Made by a program: the position numbers and the translations under genes. The notes under the pieces are model-generated. The model had not been told where the DNA came from, did not search any database, and saw only the letters and a program-made list of their open reading frames with translations. Of a stretch of 43,107 nucleotides of DNA, positions 8,595-17,887 are shown piece by piece. The stretch comes from Hyphomicrobiales bacterium (GTDB taxonomy: Bacteria; Pseudomonadota; Alphaproteobacteria; Rhizobiales; Rhizobiaceae): contig UCJA01000027.1 of assembly GCA_900472675.1 (NCBI GenBank), forward strand, positions 1 through 43,107, given 5' to 3'. Each line of letters begins with the position of its first letter. The stretch's first letter is position 1.

Positions 8595-9542
8595 TCACGC
8601 TGCCTTGTGTAGCTGTAGCCTACCGAGTTCCACTGAAAGGGCCGTATCGACTGACAAGTCGCTCCGGATAAGTCCATGGCTCCAACGATGGTGGGAACGC
8701 GGCGAGTCCCAAGGAGGACAGTCGATGACCGGATACCAGCACACGCCAACAATGTCGGCACCGTGCATCCGGGCGATGTCGACCTGATCTAGGACATACC
8801 GGAGCCATGCTCCCTTGTTGAAGCTGGGATGTCGGCGGTGATGGACCGGATGCCCGTCATGCCAGCTCGTTTCCGAAACCATGATCGGCTTCCGATACCT
8901 TCGCCAGGTCTTGAGCAGCACCTTCGACAGGATCGTACGTGCCGTATGAGGGTAATAGTTGACACCGATCACATCAACATCGACAGCTGAAACGATGGCA
9001 TCGGTCGCGTCGAACTGGCGCTCTCCAACTCCAGTTATCGGATCGTTCGTCAGGATACCAACATTTGGATGATGATCTCTCGCAGTTCGGGCCATTGTGA
9101 TTGCCATCTCAATGGCGTCGTGTCGGGGCATTCCTGCGAGTAACGGGTATAGCGATGGCTCGTTGACTGGGCAAAGCCAGAGGCGCTCATCGCCTGATAC
9201 AGCTAACGAGGCCTCTGCAACGATCCTTGCGCAGCGAACAGGGTCAAGGTTGCGATGGTAATGCGAAAGGTCCCAGATGCCCTGAACCCCAGAGGCGCGA
9301 GCCGCATTCAGCCGTCCGAGCACGTGGTGGCCGGGAACCAGGCCGTCCCTGACGGTCGTCATTCCATGTTCGGCGACGATCCTAAAATGAGCGCCCATTC
9401 GTTCAGCAGCAATATGTCGTGTTGTGGAGAGCAGATCGTGGCGACCACCATGCACAAGCCCGCATTCAAAACCCGCGATCATTTCACTTCGGAAGATGGG
9501 CTTTCTTACTTGAAAGCCAAGTTGCTGCTGATACAAATCCAT
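8595..9542 (-). CDS. Clan-A (GH1-like) glycoside hydrolase
   Basis: 315 residues from the ATG at 9542 (MDLYQQQLGFQ), chosen because AAAAGG precedes it by 6 nt. An in-frame ATG at 9596 has GGAGG only 2 nt away and would add 18 residues. The TIM-barrel landmarks are the acid/base Glu128 in CPVNEPSLYP, the VIGVNYYP strand, and the nucleophile Glu224 in MVSETSWHDG. This is the two-glutamate retaining mechanism of beta-glycosidases. It is shorter than typical GH1 enzymes (~450 residues), so the substrate is uncertain. There is no signal peptide. About 200 bp downstream (8387-8594) holds no clear gene, though a minus-strand frame there encodes a hydrophobic peptide. Confidence 0.78.
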   Translation of the reverse strand: MDLYQQQLGFQVRKPIFRSEMIAGFECGLVHGGRHDLLSTTRHIAAERMGAHFRIVAEHGMTTVRDGLVPGHHVLGRLNAARASGVQGIWDLSHYHRNLDPVRCARIVAEASLAVSGDERLWLCPVNEPSLYPLLAGMPRHDAIEMAITMARTARDHHPNVGILTNDPITGVGERQFDATDAIVSAVDVDVIGVNYYPHTARTILSKVLLKTWRRYRKPIMVSETSWHDGHPVHHRRHPSFNKGAWLRYVLDQVDIARMHGADIVGVCWYPVIDCPPWDSPRSHHRWSHGLIRSDLSVDTALSVELGRLQLHKAA

Positions 9543-9681
9543 ATTGGGCCTTTTACCAGATTCCTGGCGTCCGCGACAACGGTAGTGGATTGTCATTTCC
9601 TCCGTTCACTAGGAAGGCAAGGCTTCCCCACCAGACCCTTCAGCCGCTAGAACTTTGGCAGTCGGGTTACTAGCCGCCTAG

Positions 9682-9831
9682 GCCCGCCGTCGCTGTGGTG
9701 CCGCGCCGGCGATTGGCATAGGCACGGTGATCGCGACACTTCCTCCGGGGTGCAAGATGTTCGTCATTAACGGCACCTCTTACACGGGCTGGGTGGCGCT
9801 CGTTCGAACCGCGGTACGATACACGAGGTAG
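9682..9831 (+). pseudogene. Possible fragment of a secreted small protein
   Basis: A 49-codon open stretch without a start encodes GTVIATLPPGC followed by FVINGTSYTGW. This resembles the end of rhizobial secreted proteins with a VVxxLPxGCxxVxVxGxxY motif. The flanking 9543-9945 region otherwise shows nothing I recognise. Confidence 0.25.
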
Positions 9832-9945
9832 TCAGATCCACGACAGAACTAGTGGAGCTAGACGACTGCCTCCTCTCTGTATGTCGGGCTGTTGCGAGTA
9901 CGTCCTAAAGTTCATACGTCTGTACTCCAACTTCACTGGAGCCAA

Positions 9946-10741
9946 ATGATGCACATCGACCTTACAAGCAAACAGCTCTAGTCACCGGATCTACGGAGGG
10001 TATTGGTTACGCGATCGTCCTCCAGCTTGCCAGGGCTGGCGCTGATGTTGTGGTCAACGGCCGGTCCGAGGAGAGGACCGCTGAGGCAGCCGAACGCCTC
10101 AGGGGCGAAGGCGCCAGGGGAAGCGTCATCGCAGCTGCCGCCGATATCGCTATTGCTGAAGGATGTGCGGCCCTCCTCTCGGCGGTTTCTCATGTAGACA
10201 TCCTCATCAACAACGCTGGGATTTTCCAGCCGCTTGATTTCTTCGAAGCGGGAGACGACGTCTGGGACCGCCACTTGCAAGTAAACGTCATGTCTGGCGT
10301 GAGACTATCCCGCGCATACCTTCCCGGCATGCAGAAGCTCGACTGCGGACGCGTCATCTTCATTGCCTCTGAATCCGGCTTCAACATCCCGGTCGAGATG
10401 ATTCACTACGATGTCAGCAAAACAGCAGACATCGCGGTTGCCCCGGGGCCTTGCCAATCGTATGGCTGGCACTGGCGTCACCGTGAACTCCGTCCTCCCC
10501 GGCCCCACACTTTCCGAAGGCGTCAAAGCCATGCTTGCTGACGAGCGTGCGAAAACGGGCAAGCCGCTCGAGGAAGTCGCAGCCGACTTTGTCAAGGGCA
10601 TAGGGGCAGCTCGATCATCCAGCGCGCAGCGAGCGTGGAGGAAATTGCCAACCTTGTTACCTACCTAGCCTCGCCTCTGGCCTCCGCAACGACCGGCCCC
10701 TCAATGACTGTGTGGACGGAGGACTGATCGACACACTTTGA
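9946..10741 (+). pseudogene. Short-chain dehydrogenase gene broken by several frameshifts
   Basis: Nearly full length if read across frames. MHIDLTSKQ is followed, after a shift near 9978, by ALVTGSTEGIGYAIV (TGxxxGIG cofactor motif). Then come DILINNAGIF, VIFIASESG and YDVSKTA (YxxxK). A shift near 10435 gives the GLANRMAGTGVTVNSVLPGP segment. Another near 10605 gives SIIQRAASVEEIANLVTYLA. A last one near 10700 gives the terminal VDGG. All SDR catalytic motifs are visible but lie in different frames. The parent was an SDR oxidoreductase of unknown substrate, about 265 residues long. Confidence 0.85.
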
Positions 10742-11082
10742 GGCCCGTCGCTTTCGATACGTACGCGTTCTGGCAGGCGGCGTGGACTTCTTCACACAGA
10801 TGCTCGGCCGGCCCGGTACAGCAGGCTCAGAGCGGCATGAGCACGTGCAGCCATCGGCGGGCGAAGTAGCGCCGCTCCTTATACCAGTCGCGTCGCCCAT
10901 TTAGACTGTTCAGGAGGTATCCGACGGTCTGTTCTGGGTAGCCTTGTGTTGTGCCAGCTATAGATGTCTTCGCCACAACAAACGCTGAGAGATATCCGTT
11001 GCAGTCGCAAGGCTTACGATGGCGCTGCGCGGAGCAGTGTTGAATCATCGTCCTAGCCTCGCCTCGTAACCTGTTGAAAATA
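10742..11082. other. Intergenic stretch upstream of the ku operon
   Basis: About 340 bp with no supported gene. Minus-strand frames here (for example 10827-11048) have no ribosome-binding site or recognisable family. Confidence 0.4.
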
Positions 11083-11144
11083 GATTCGTTTTGAGTCGGA
11101 ACGAATCACCTGCCCTGCGATTGAGTCGACGAATCAGTGAGTCG
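11083..11144. promoter_or_regulatory. Cluster of TGANTCG half-sites upstream of ku
   Basis: Half-sites are seen at 11083-11088 (GATTCG), 11092-11098 (TGAGTCG), 11102-11108 (CGAATCA), 11122-11128 (TGAGTCG), 11130-11136 (CGAATCA) and 11138-11144 (TGAGTCG). Pairs form two near-palindromes, 11092-11108 and 11122-11136, whose centres are about 29 bp apart (near three helical turns). This looks like an operator array. The binding protein is unknown. Confidence 0.5.
11098..11122 (+). promoter_or_regulatory. Candidate EcfG/RpoE2 (general stress) promoter for ku genes
   Basis: GGAAC at 11098-11102, 18 bases, then TT at 11121-11122. This matches the GGAAC-N18/19-TT pattern known for the Ensifer meliloti general-stress sigma factor RpoE2. 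It is 42 bp before the ku ATG at 11164. Stress control of ku genes is described in E. meliloti, which supports the reading. Confidence 0.55.
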
Positions 11145-11163
11145 TCAGTCGGAGTTAAGCGTC

Positions 11164-12069
11164 ATGGCAGGGCAGCGTGCACAATGGAAAGGCTTCATAA
11201 AATTCGGTGAGGTTTCGGCGGGCGTGGCGCTGTACACAGCGGCCTCGACTGCGGACCGCATTGCCTTCAACACTATTAACACTGCGACAGGAAATCGCGT
11301 CAATCGGGTATTCGTTGACAGCGAGACTGAGGAAGCCGTGCCAAAGGAGTCTCAGACCAAAGGCTTCGAGATCGAGAACGGCCATTACGTTATCATAGAC
11401 CCAGACGAGATCGCCGCGGCCGTCCCGGAGAGCAACAAGACCCTCGAGATCGAGGCGTTCATCCCATGTTTGGATGTTGATGACGTCTATTTCGACAAGC
11501 CGTATTATCTAACCCCGGACAAAATGGGATCTGATGCCTTCGCCGCCCTGCGTGACGGAATGAGGAAGTCAAAGGTTGCTGCAATCGCCCGTACCGTCTT
11601 GTTCCGGAGGATGCGGACAGTCTTGATTCGGCCCCACGGAAAGGGCCTGATCGCTACGACTCTCAACTTTGACTATGAGGTCCGCTCCTCAAAGAAGGCG
11701 TTTGAGGGAATGCCGAAGATCAAGATTGAAGGCGAGATGCTCGATCTCGCGAAACACATCATCAGCACCAAGAAGGGCGACTTCGACCCAGCAGCTTTCG
11801 ATGACCGGTACGAGGCCGCACTTGCCGACCTGGTGAAGGCGAAGATCGAGGGCAAGGCTATCCCGAAAAGGAAGAAGGTCGAGGTCTCCAAACCGAACGA
11901 TCTGCTGGCCGCCCTTCGCGAGAGTGCTGGAATGATGAAGGCCGCCGAAGACAAACCGAAACGCACGGCGGCCAATGCCAACGCTGGCAGCAACCGTCCG
12001 CGTGCTGCTCGAGGGGCAGCAGCGAAAACCGCCTCTCCGAAAGACACCCCGCACCGCAAGGCGAGTTAG
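11164..12069 (+). CDS. ku: Ku DNA end-binding protein (first of a tandem pair)
   Basis: 301 residues from the ATG at 11164 (MAGQRAQWKGFIKFG), with GGAG 9 nt upstream. A GTG at 11137 would add nine residues. It has a bacterial Ku core: FNTINTATGNRV, PDEIAAAVPESNKTLEIEAFI, YFDKPYYLTPD, and the conserved LRDGMRKSKVAAIARTVL beta-barrel/bridge region. A Lys/Ala/Pro-rich C-terminal tail (~245-301) is typical for contacting DNA or LigD. Ku rings bind double-strand ends and recruit LigD in non-homologous end joining. A second ku starts 10 bp downstream, so a hetero-complex is likely, as with Ku3/Ku4 of Ensifer meliloti. Confidence 0.95.
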   Translation: MAGQRAQWKGFIKFGEVSAGVALYTAASTADRIAFNTINTATGNRVNRVFVDSETEEAVPKESQTKGFEIENGHYVIIDPDEIAAAVPESNKTLEIEAFIPCLDVDDVYFDKPYYLTPDKMGSDAFAALRDGMRKSKVAAIARTVLFRRMRTVLIRPHGKGLIATTLNFDYEVRSSKKAFEGMPKIKIEGEMLDLAKHIISTKKGDFDPAAFDDRYEAALADLVKAKIEGKAIPKRKKVEVSKPNDLLAALRESAGMMKAAEDKPKRTAANANAGSNRPRAARGAAAKTASPKDTPHRKAS

Positions 12070-12079
12070 GAGCTAGATC

Positions 12080-12892
12080 ATGGCACTTCGCCCCTATTGG
12101 AAGGGATACCTCAAGCTTTCGCTTGTCACATGCCCGGTGAACATGACTCCAGCGACGTCGGAGAGCGAGAAGGTCCGCTTTCACACGCTAAACAAGGAGA
12201 CGGGCAACCGCGTCGTCTCCCAATACATCGATTCCGTAACAGGTAAGCCCGTGAAGGACGAGAACGAGGCCAAGGGATACGCTCGTGCCGAGAACGACTA
12301 TGTGATCCTGACCGACGACGATCTTGACGCAGTCCAGCTCGACACAGTGAAGACGATCGACATTGAAAAGTTCGTCCCTGCCGACAGCATCCAGTGGGTA
12401 TACCTCGAAAAGCCCCATTATTTGATGCCAGACGACGCCGTCGGCAACGAGGCGTTTGCCGTCATTCGAGATGCCATGAAGTCGGATAAGGTCGTCGGGG
12501 TATCCAAGTTGGTAATTGGACGACGGGAGAGAGCGATCGTGATCGAGCCCCGCGACGAGGGTATCGTCCTGTGGACGCTTCGGTTTGGAGACGAGGTGCG
12601 GCCGGAGGAGAGTTATTTTGAGGATATCGACGATGAAGCGGATCCCGATCTGATCCCGCTTGTCCAGCAGCTCATCAAGCGGCAGTCGGCGAAGTGGTCA
12701 CCGGACATGGTCAGCGACCCGATCCAGGAAAGTCTCCTTAAGCTGATCGCCGAAAAGAAGAAGGCCCTCAAGCCTGCGAAGAAGTCGGCGAAGGCGAAGA
12801 ACATTCCATCTCAGAGTAGCAATGTCGTGAACATTATGGATGCATTGAAGAAGTCCCTTTCCGACGAACTCAAAAACAGGAAGGCCGGATAA
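12080..12892 (+). CDS. ku: Ku DNA end-binding protein (second of a tandem pair)
   Basis: 270 residues. The ATG at 12080 has AGGAG 7 nt upstream. Ku core landmarks: MALRPYWKGYLKLSLVTCPV, FHTLNKETGNRV, DLDAVQLDTVKTIDIEKFV, YLEKPHYLMPD and VIRDAMKSDKVVGVSKLV, then a lysine-rich tail (KKKALKPAKKSAKAK). It is shorter-tailed than the first Ku. The two Ku proteins share the fold but differ clearly in sequence, suggesting old duplication and specialisation. The stop codon is immediately followed by the next ATG at 12893, so the three genes form one operon. Confidence 0.95.
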   Translation: MALRPYWKGYLKLSLVTCPVNMTPATSESEKVRFHTLNKETGNRVVSQYIDSVTGKPVKDENEAKGYARAENDYVILTDDDLDAVQLDTVKTIDIEKFVPADSIQWVYLEKPHYLMPDDAVGNEAFAVIRDAMKSDKVVGVSKLVIGRRERAIVIEPRDEGIVLWTLRFGDEVRPEESYFEDIDDEADPDLIPLVQQLIKRQSAKWSPDMVSDPIQESLLKLIAEKKKALKPAKKSAKAKNIPSQSSNVVNIMDALKKSLSDELKNRKAG

Positions 12893-13261
12893 ATGGTCGA
12901 CGAAAGGGAGTTCACGGTCTGCGAGCCAGAGCCGTTCATTTACTTCGAAAATGGACACCTCGCTGTGACGGATGGGTCGTCCGTATGGCTGGTCATCGTG
13001 ACATGCGAGGCAATGAAGGCGACGGCACATCCACCGGAAATGTCGCTTCGCAGGCTCGCGCAGTATGCCGGGTATTATGTCGATCTGGCTGCGGCCTTGA
13101 TCATGCGAGGCGAGGATGTCGACGGCAAAGTCTGGGTGACTGAGGCAATCGTGCGATCGGCAATGCTTCGAGGAAGTGAGATGATCCGAAAGGTGTCTTT
13201 CGTCCGTCAACCGCCAAACCTCGTCCTGGGCCAGATCCACCATCCGCAGCATAGTTCGTAA
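12893..13261 (+). CDS. Hypothetical protein in the ku operon (weakly DUF1488-like)
   Basis: 122 residues, soluble. It starts directly after the ku stop with no gap, so translation is coupled. The segments VWLVIVTCEAMKA and GKVWVTEAIV resemble the VxCxVTxEAL...WVTEADV pattern of DUF1488 small proteins; this is weak and from memory. No nuclease or DNA-binding motif is visible. Its position between ku and ligD makes an accessory role in end joining possible but unproven. About 230 bp follow before the convergent ligD end, without a gene. Confidence 0.6.
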   Translation: MVDEREFTVCEPEPFIYFENGHLAVTDGSSVWLVIVTCEAMKATAHPPEMSLRRLAQYAGYYVDLAAALIMRGEDVDGKVWVTEAIVRSAMLRGSEMIRKVSFVRQPPNLVLGQIHHPQHSS

Positions 13262-13493
13262 GTTCGCGCGATATGGGATTACGTTCTACAGTCTGAGCGA
13301 CAGCTTCACCGTGATCACGCCAGCGGAAAGCCACTGAACTACCAACTTCGAAGACAGGCAGCCGCCGACGGCCAACGAAGATCCGCCCGTCGGCTTGAAC
13401 CAGCCGAGGCCGCAATCGACAGTCTCAAGTGGCAAGTTCTCACGCAACTCACTGACAACAAGCGTAGCTTACAACTGCTCCGGTGCCCCGTCA

Positions 13494-16145
13494 TTACGCG
13501 GCAGCCTTGAGAGATTTCTGTAGGCGCTGGATGGCCTCATCGAGGGGGCGCTCGCCATCGCAGTAGTCTGCCCAAGCTACCGTCTTCTTCAAGAGCGCGG
13601 GTACGGTGCGAACTGTAAACCTCTTAGGATCGAGATCGGCTTTGACCTGCGCCCAGGTCAGCGGCATCGACACTGTCGCACCTGGTCTGGCCCGGGGCGA
13701 CAGAGGCGCCACCGCCGTTGCCATGCGGTCATTGCGCAGATAATCGAGGAAGATACGTCCCTCTCGGAGCTTCTTCGACATCTTCACCAGGAACTGGTCC
13801 GGCGCATCGCGCGCCATCTGCAGACAGACATCATGCGCAAACTGCTTTGCTTCAGGCCAGCCGATCTTTCCCTTCTTCCTAACGGCAAGAGGGGTAACGA
13901 CATGGAGACCCTTCCCGCCTGTCGTCTTGCAGAAGCTGACGAGACCAAGGGCATCGAGACGGTCGCGCATTTCCTTGGCTGCATTTACGACGGTCGAGAA
14001 TGGGACGTCGGAAGCAGGATCAAGATCGAAGACCAGTCGGCCGGGGACCTCTGGCTGGCCAGGTTCGCAGTTCCATGGATGGAGCTCCATCGCGGCGACC
14101 TGGGCAACAGCCGCCAGACCTTCGATGCGATCGATCTGAAGGTAAGGCTTGCGGTCGCCAAACACCGTTACGAGCTCCACAAGGTTGGAAGTTCCCGGCA
14201 TCGCGTGCCGCTGAAAGAATTGTTCGCCACCTATGCCATTAGGTGCGCGAATGATGGAACATGGCCTGCCTCTGATATGGTCTATCATCCAAGGTCCGAC
14301 TGCCTCGAGGTAGCGGGCTAGATCTTCCTTGGTTACAGGAGCGCCATCCCCCGCGTCCGGCCACAGCGCCTTGTCCGGATGCGATATCATCACGCCCATG
14401 ACATCGATCTTGGCGGACGATCGACGGCGATGAACCTTTGTTTCCTGTTCGGGATCGGGAACATCCACCTGTTCGGGTTCGGCCGGCGTCTCCGCCTTCA
14501 CCTCGGCGGCAGGCTTGTCCTCCCGCAACCCTTTGAAGGCGGCCTGCCTGACAAGGCCGTCGCTTGTCCATCCGGCAAACTCAATCTCGGCGACCAGCTC
14601 CGGCTTTACCCACGACACCTCACGCGCCTTCTTCGGTGCGCGTGCACCCGTAAATGGAGATGCCTCTGCTGCGTTCTCTTCGAGCCGGGGTAGAAGCGTC
14701 TTCAGTTTTTTCGATCCATAGCCTGTTCCAACCCGCCCGACATAGACGAAGCTTTCGCCGCGGTGGACGCCGACAAGCAACGATCTGAACTTGCCATTCG
14801 TCTTCGCCCAGCCGCCGATTACCACCTCATGCCCTGCCCGGCACTTAGACTTGGCCCAGGTGTCAGAACGACCGGACGTGTATGGCGCATCTGTTCTTTT
14901 GGATACGATGCCTTCTAGCGAGAGGCGACAGGCGGACTTTAGGACGGCGTCACCGCCCGTTTCGAAATGCTCCACGAAACGCAGCCGAACGCCGTCGTCG
15001 CCCCCACTCATCAGGGCAGACAGTCTCTCCTTGCGCTGAACCAGTGGCAGATCCCTGAGGTCTTCAGTTCCTTCGAAAAGAAGGTCGAACCCGAAGAAGA
15101 CGAGATCATCCGCTTTCTTCTCCGACAATGCGGCCTGCAAGGCTGCAAAGTCAGGCGCTCCATGGTGATCAAGCGCGCAGATCTCGCCATCGATGATTGC
15201 ATCTGGATAACCAGACGCTGCCTTCGCGATCGCTGGAAATTTGGCGGTCCAGTCGAGTCCCTTACGGGTCTTGAGCGTCACGTCGCCGTCGTTGATCCGC
15301 AGTTGCACGCGGTAGCCGTCGAACTTGATCTCGTGGATCCAGCCGTCGGCCGCTGGCGGTCTGGCGACTGTCTCGCACAATTGCGGAGGGACGAAATCCG
15401 GCAAAGTGGAAGCTTCAGACTTTCTAGGTGCAGTCCGTTTGCCAGCCGCCCTTCCTGAAGTCTTCCGCTCGTCCGCGGCCAGGCCCTCGCTGCTGTCCCA
15501 AACTGCATCCGCCGCAGCACCATCTCCAGCCATCATGAACGGCTCTGGTTTCCTCCCCTTGCCCGCAGCTATGGCCTCCATCTTTCGTCCAGATGCAATG
15601 GAGGTGTTCTGTTCGAGGATGGCGGCACCATTGCTATCGACAGCGAAGTCGTCGTGATGCTTGATCAGAAGCCAGTTTGTCCGCTTGCCCCCATTGCGGT
15701 CGTGCTTCATGCGCACAAGCACGAAGCTTCCGTGCAGGCGGTCGCCGTCCAGGACGAACTTGAAGTCGCCGTCCTCCAAAGCCTGCTGCGGGGTCTTCTT
15801 CCCCTCTGGCTCCCAGAATCCGCGATCCCACAGCATCACGGTGCCGCCGCCGTATTCGCCTTTCGGGATCGTCCCTTCGAAATCGCCGTAATCGAGAGGA
15901 TGGTCCTCGACCTCGACCGCCAGGCGCTTGTCGGCAGGATCGAGCGACGGCCCCTTGGTTACGGCCCAGGACTTGAAAACACCGTCCAGCTCCAACCGAA
16001 GGTCGTAGTGCAACCGGGTGGCGTCGTGCTTCTGGATGACGAAACGCAGGCTGTTCGAAGGTTTGACCTCACCCGAGCCGCTGGGCTCCTTCGTCATCTC
16101 GAAGTCCCGCTTGGCCTTGTATTTGGAGAGCTTGTCGTCTGCCAT
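13494..16145 (-). CDS. ligD: LigD, multifunctional NHEJ DNA ligase (PE-LIG-POL)
   Basis: 883 residues from the ATG at 16145 (MADDKLSKYKAK). A GAAGG lies 10 nt upstream, and an in-frame ATG at 16199 precedes non-conserved residues. Order: 3'-phosphoesterase ~30-150 with the metal/active residues His40, His46, Asp48 and His82; ATP-dependent ligase ~255-545 with the nucleotidyl lysine Lys274 in EIKFDGYR and EGIVSKR (motif IV region); primase-polymerase ~580-875 with catalytic aspartates in DLDP (707-710) and DYLRN (801). It processes and seals ends held by Ku, filling gaps with its polymerase domain. All three active sites look intact. It converges with the two ku genes. Confidence 0.97.
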   Translation of the reverse strand: MADDKLSKYKAKRDFEMTKEPSGSGEVKPSNSLRFVIQKHDATRLHYDLRLELDGVFKSWAVTKGPSLDPADKRLAVEVEDHPLDYGDFEGTIPKGEYGGGTVMLWDRGFWEPEGKKTPQQALEDGDFKFVLDGDRLHGSFVLVRMKHDRNGGKRTNWLLIKHHDDFAVDSNGAAILEQNTSIASGRKMEAIAAGKGRKPEPFMMAGDGAAADAVWDSSEGLAADERKTSGRAAGKRTAPRKSEASTLPDFVPPQLCETVARPPAADGWIHEIKFDGYRVQLRINDGDVTLKTRKGLDWTAKFPAIAKAASGYPDAIIDGEICALDHHGAPDFAALQAALSEKKADDLVFFGFDLLFEGTEDLRDLPLVQRKERLSALMSGGDDGVRLRFVEHFETGGDAVLKSACRLSLEGIVSKRTDAPYTSGRSDTWAKSKCRAGHEVVIGGWAKTNGKFRSLLVGVHRGESFVYVGRVGTGYGSKKLKTLLPRLEENAAEASPFTGARAPKKAREVSWVKPELVAEIEFAGWTSDGLVRQAAFKGLREDKPAAEVKAETPAEPEQVDVPDPEQETKVHRRRSSAKIDVMGVMISHPDKALWPDAGDGAPVTKEDLARYLEAVGPWMIDHIRGRPCSIIRAPNGIGGEQFFQRHAMPGTSNLVELVTVFGDRKPYLQIDRIEGLAAVAQVAAMELHPWNCEPGQPEVPGRLVFDLDPASDVPFSTVVNAAKEMRDRLDALGLVSFCKTTGGKGLHVVTPLAVRKKGKIGWPEAKQFAHDVCLQMARDAPDQFLVKMSKKLREGRIFLDYLRNDRMATAVAPLSPRARPGATVSMPLTWAQVKADLDPKRFTVRTVPALLKKTVAWADYCDGERPLDEAIQRLQKSLKAAA

Positions 16146-17030
16146 CGAACTCGGACCTTCATGGATGAAACGGTGATGCACGAACGCCTTGCTGACCAAA
16201 AAGATGCAGATGCTACCCGGATCTAAGCCGTCCTCGGCTCTGTTCCTCAGTTTTCGAGCAGCATGCGTTGGTTGACGTAACGATTTAGCATCGAAGAAGC
16301 CGTGATGGATGTTTCCCGTCCAAAATGGAACCTCACTTTGGTGCAGAATGCACTTTGCTGTCTAAAAGACCACTACCACTTGGCCATCTTGACCAACTCT
16401 AACAAGCCGAATTGCGTCGCCTTGGTAGTTGCCGATCCGAGCCTTCCTGCACAATCGTACTAAGGCATTCGATGTTAGGAAGAGCCCTGATCATTGTCCT
16501 TGTGGAGTTTTGGGGGGCGAACTCCTTCTTCCAACTCAAACGAAGGCGGCGGCGTCGAAGCCGCGACGCCACCACCGTGGTCAGCCGACCTCGTCTGTGG
16601 TAGAGCACCATGAGACCCATGCTCTTGCTGCGCCTCCCGTCGATGTCGCTCGTGCTGCCCTTCAGGACGGCCTTCAGCTTCACATTTGGAATATGCTTCT
16701 ATCTCTATGTGATTTTCATTGTGCTTAGAATCGATAGTTTCCTCCAATGTTTTAGTCTAACAATTCAAGAGTTGCCTAGTTCCGCCCATCCAGCGACGCG
16801 AGCAGTATTGTCTGGGGTGGCACTGGGGAGGACTGACGCAGACTTTGCACTTGAAAGGCTAGCCGGCAAGGCAGCAGCCGGCGGATCGTCGCGCTGGAAC
16901 CGAAGCGAGTGAGCGGGACAAAGGCTCGTCGGTCAGTTTTAGTTCTCTACCGCAACAGAGTATCTTGTGAAATACCATCGCTAACCAGCTGAGGACGTGA
17001 CGCGCTGTTGCCGCCTGTCCTGATGAGCAG
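16146..17030. other. 885-bp stretch without a supported gene
   Basis: Short frames on both strands lack ribosome-binding sites and recognisable domains. Seen: a GC-rich inverted repeat GGCGTCG/CGACGCC (16551-16570), and a plus-strand frame ending near 16910 whose last ~30 codons (GRTDADFALERLAGKAAAGG) look coding-like but have no start. It may be a gene remnant. A GGAAC on the minus strand near 16250 has TT at N15, too short for an EcfG promoter of ligD. Confidence 0.4.
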
Positions 17031-17621
17031 CTATTCGAAACCTGCATGAACGCGCTCGCGTGCCATCTTATGTGCATAGCGACGCCAAGCACTCGGGGTC
17101 GTGCCGGTTATATTACGGAAAATGCGCGAAAGATGCGCTTGATCTGCAAGACCGCAATCCAAGGCAATTTCGCAGAGAGGGGCATTGCCTTCCAACATCA
17201 ATTTCTTAGCATGCTCTACCCGGCAGTGGATGAGGTGGTTGTGGGGAGAAACTCCGTAAGTGGCTTTGAAAGCTGCGGAGAAATAGCTGGTGCTCAAATT
17301 ACAAAGGTGGGCAAGGTCCTCGATCAATATCGATTGGGAAATGTTTCGGACTATGAAAGCATTCAGTCTCGTTACCTGCCAAGGTGCAAGTCCGCCGCTA
17401 GAGATGTCACTGCGTTCGAGCCGCGTTGGCTTGGGCCGTAGAAGGCTGGAGGCCCGTCTGATTAGATCGAGAGCGCTGGCCTCATCCTGTTCAACGCAGG
17501 TTACAGCGCGCAGAAGCAACGCCGAGATCTCAACTGACATGCCGCTTTCATTTGATCCGAACGCGAACGCGGCTTTAGAGCGGCTAACATATGCAGCATC
17601 CATACCCATAGTGATCCCCAT
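17031..17621 (-). CDS. AraC-family transcriptional regulator
   Basis: 196 residues. The C-terminal ~105 residues carry the double helix-turn-helix: LAPWQVTRLNAFIVRNISQ, the first HTH IEDLAHLCNLSTSYFSAAFK, and the second LCEIALDCGLADQAHLSRIFR with the family's closing TTPSAWRR. The short N-terminal part is not a recognisable sugar-binding cupin. The start is uncertain: the ATG at 17621 has no ribosome-binding site, and in-frame ATGs follow within seven codons. It lies downstream of and in the same direction as the exporter gene at 17888. Its target is unknown. Confidence 0.85.
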   Translation of the reverse strand: MGITMGMDAAYVSRSKAAFAFGSNESGMSVEISALLLRAVTCVEQDEASALDLIRRASSLLRPKPTRLERSDISSGGLAPWQVTRLNAFIVRNISQSILIEDLAHLCNLSTSYFSAAFKATYGVSPHNHLIHCRVEHAKKLMLEGNAPLCEIALDCGLADQAHLSRIFRNITGTTPSAWRRYAHKMARERVHAGFE

Positions 17622-17887
17622 GTTATTGCGAGCATTCTGCTCGCCTTAGAAGAGATCATTTTGGCTAACCGCTGAACCATACGTCTATCGAGTTGGGGAT
17701 AGCCATGAGTTCAGCCGACCTAAACCATAGTTTAGTTGTGCCCCATCCGTTCGTTTCCCTGTGCCTAGGAAATTTGCGTTCTAGTCCAGTTTTTAAACAA
17801 CGGTAGCACGTGACCGCAATTTCGCGGTAGCGATGTCGCATTGTTTTGAAAAAACCTTAGGAAACGAGGGCTTGAGTTTAGAGTCTC

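Noticed and set aside
16225..16260. GGAAC element upstream of ligD as an EcfG promoter
   Set aside because: TT follows at N15, outside the N18-19 spacing.
16475..16912. Overlapping frames on both strands, including a hydrophobic one at 16610
   Set aside because: Weak or non-ATG starts, no ribosome-binding sites, no recognisable domains.
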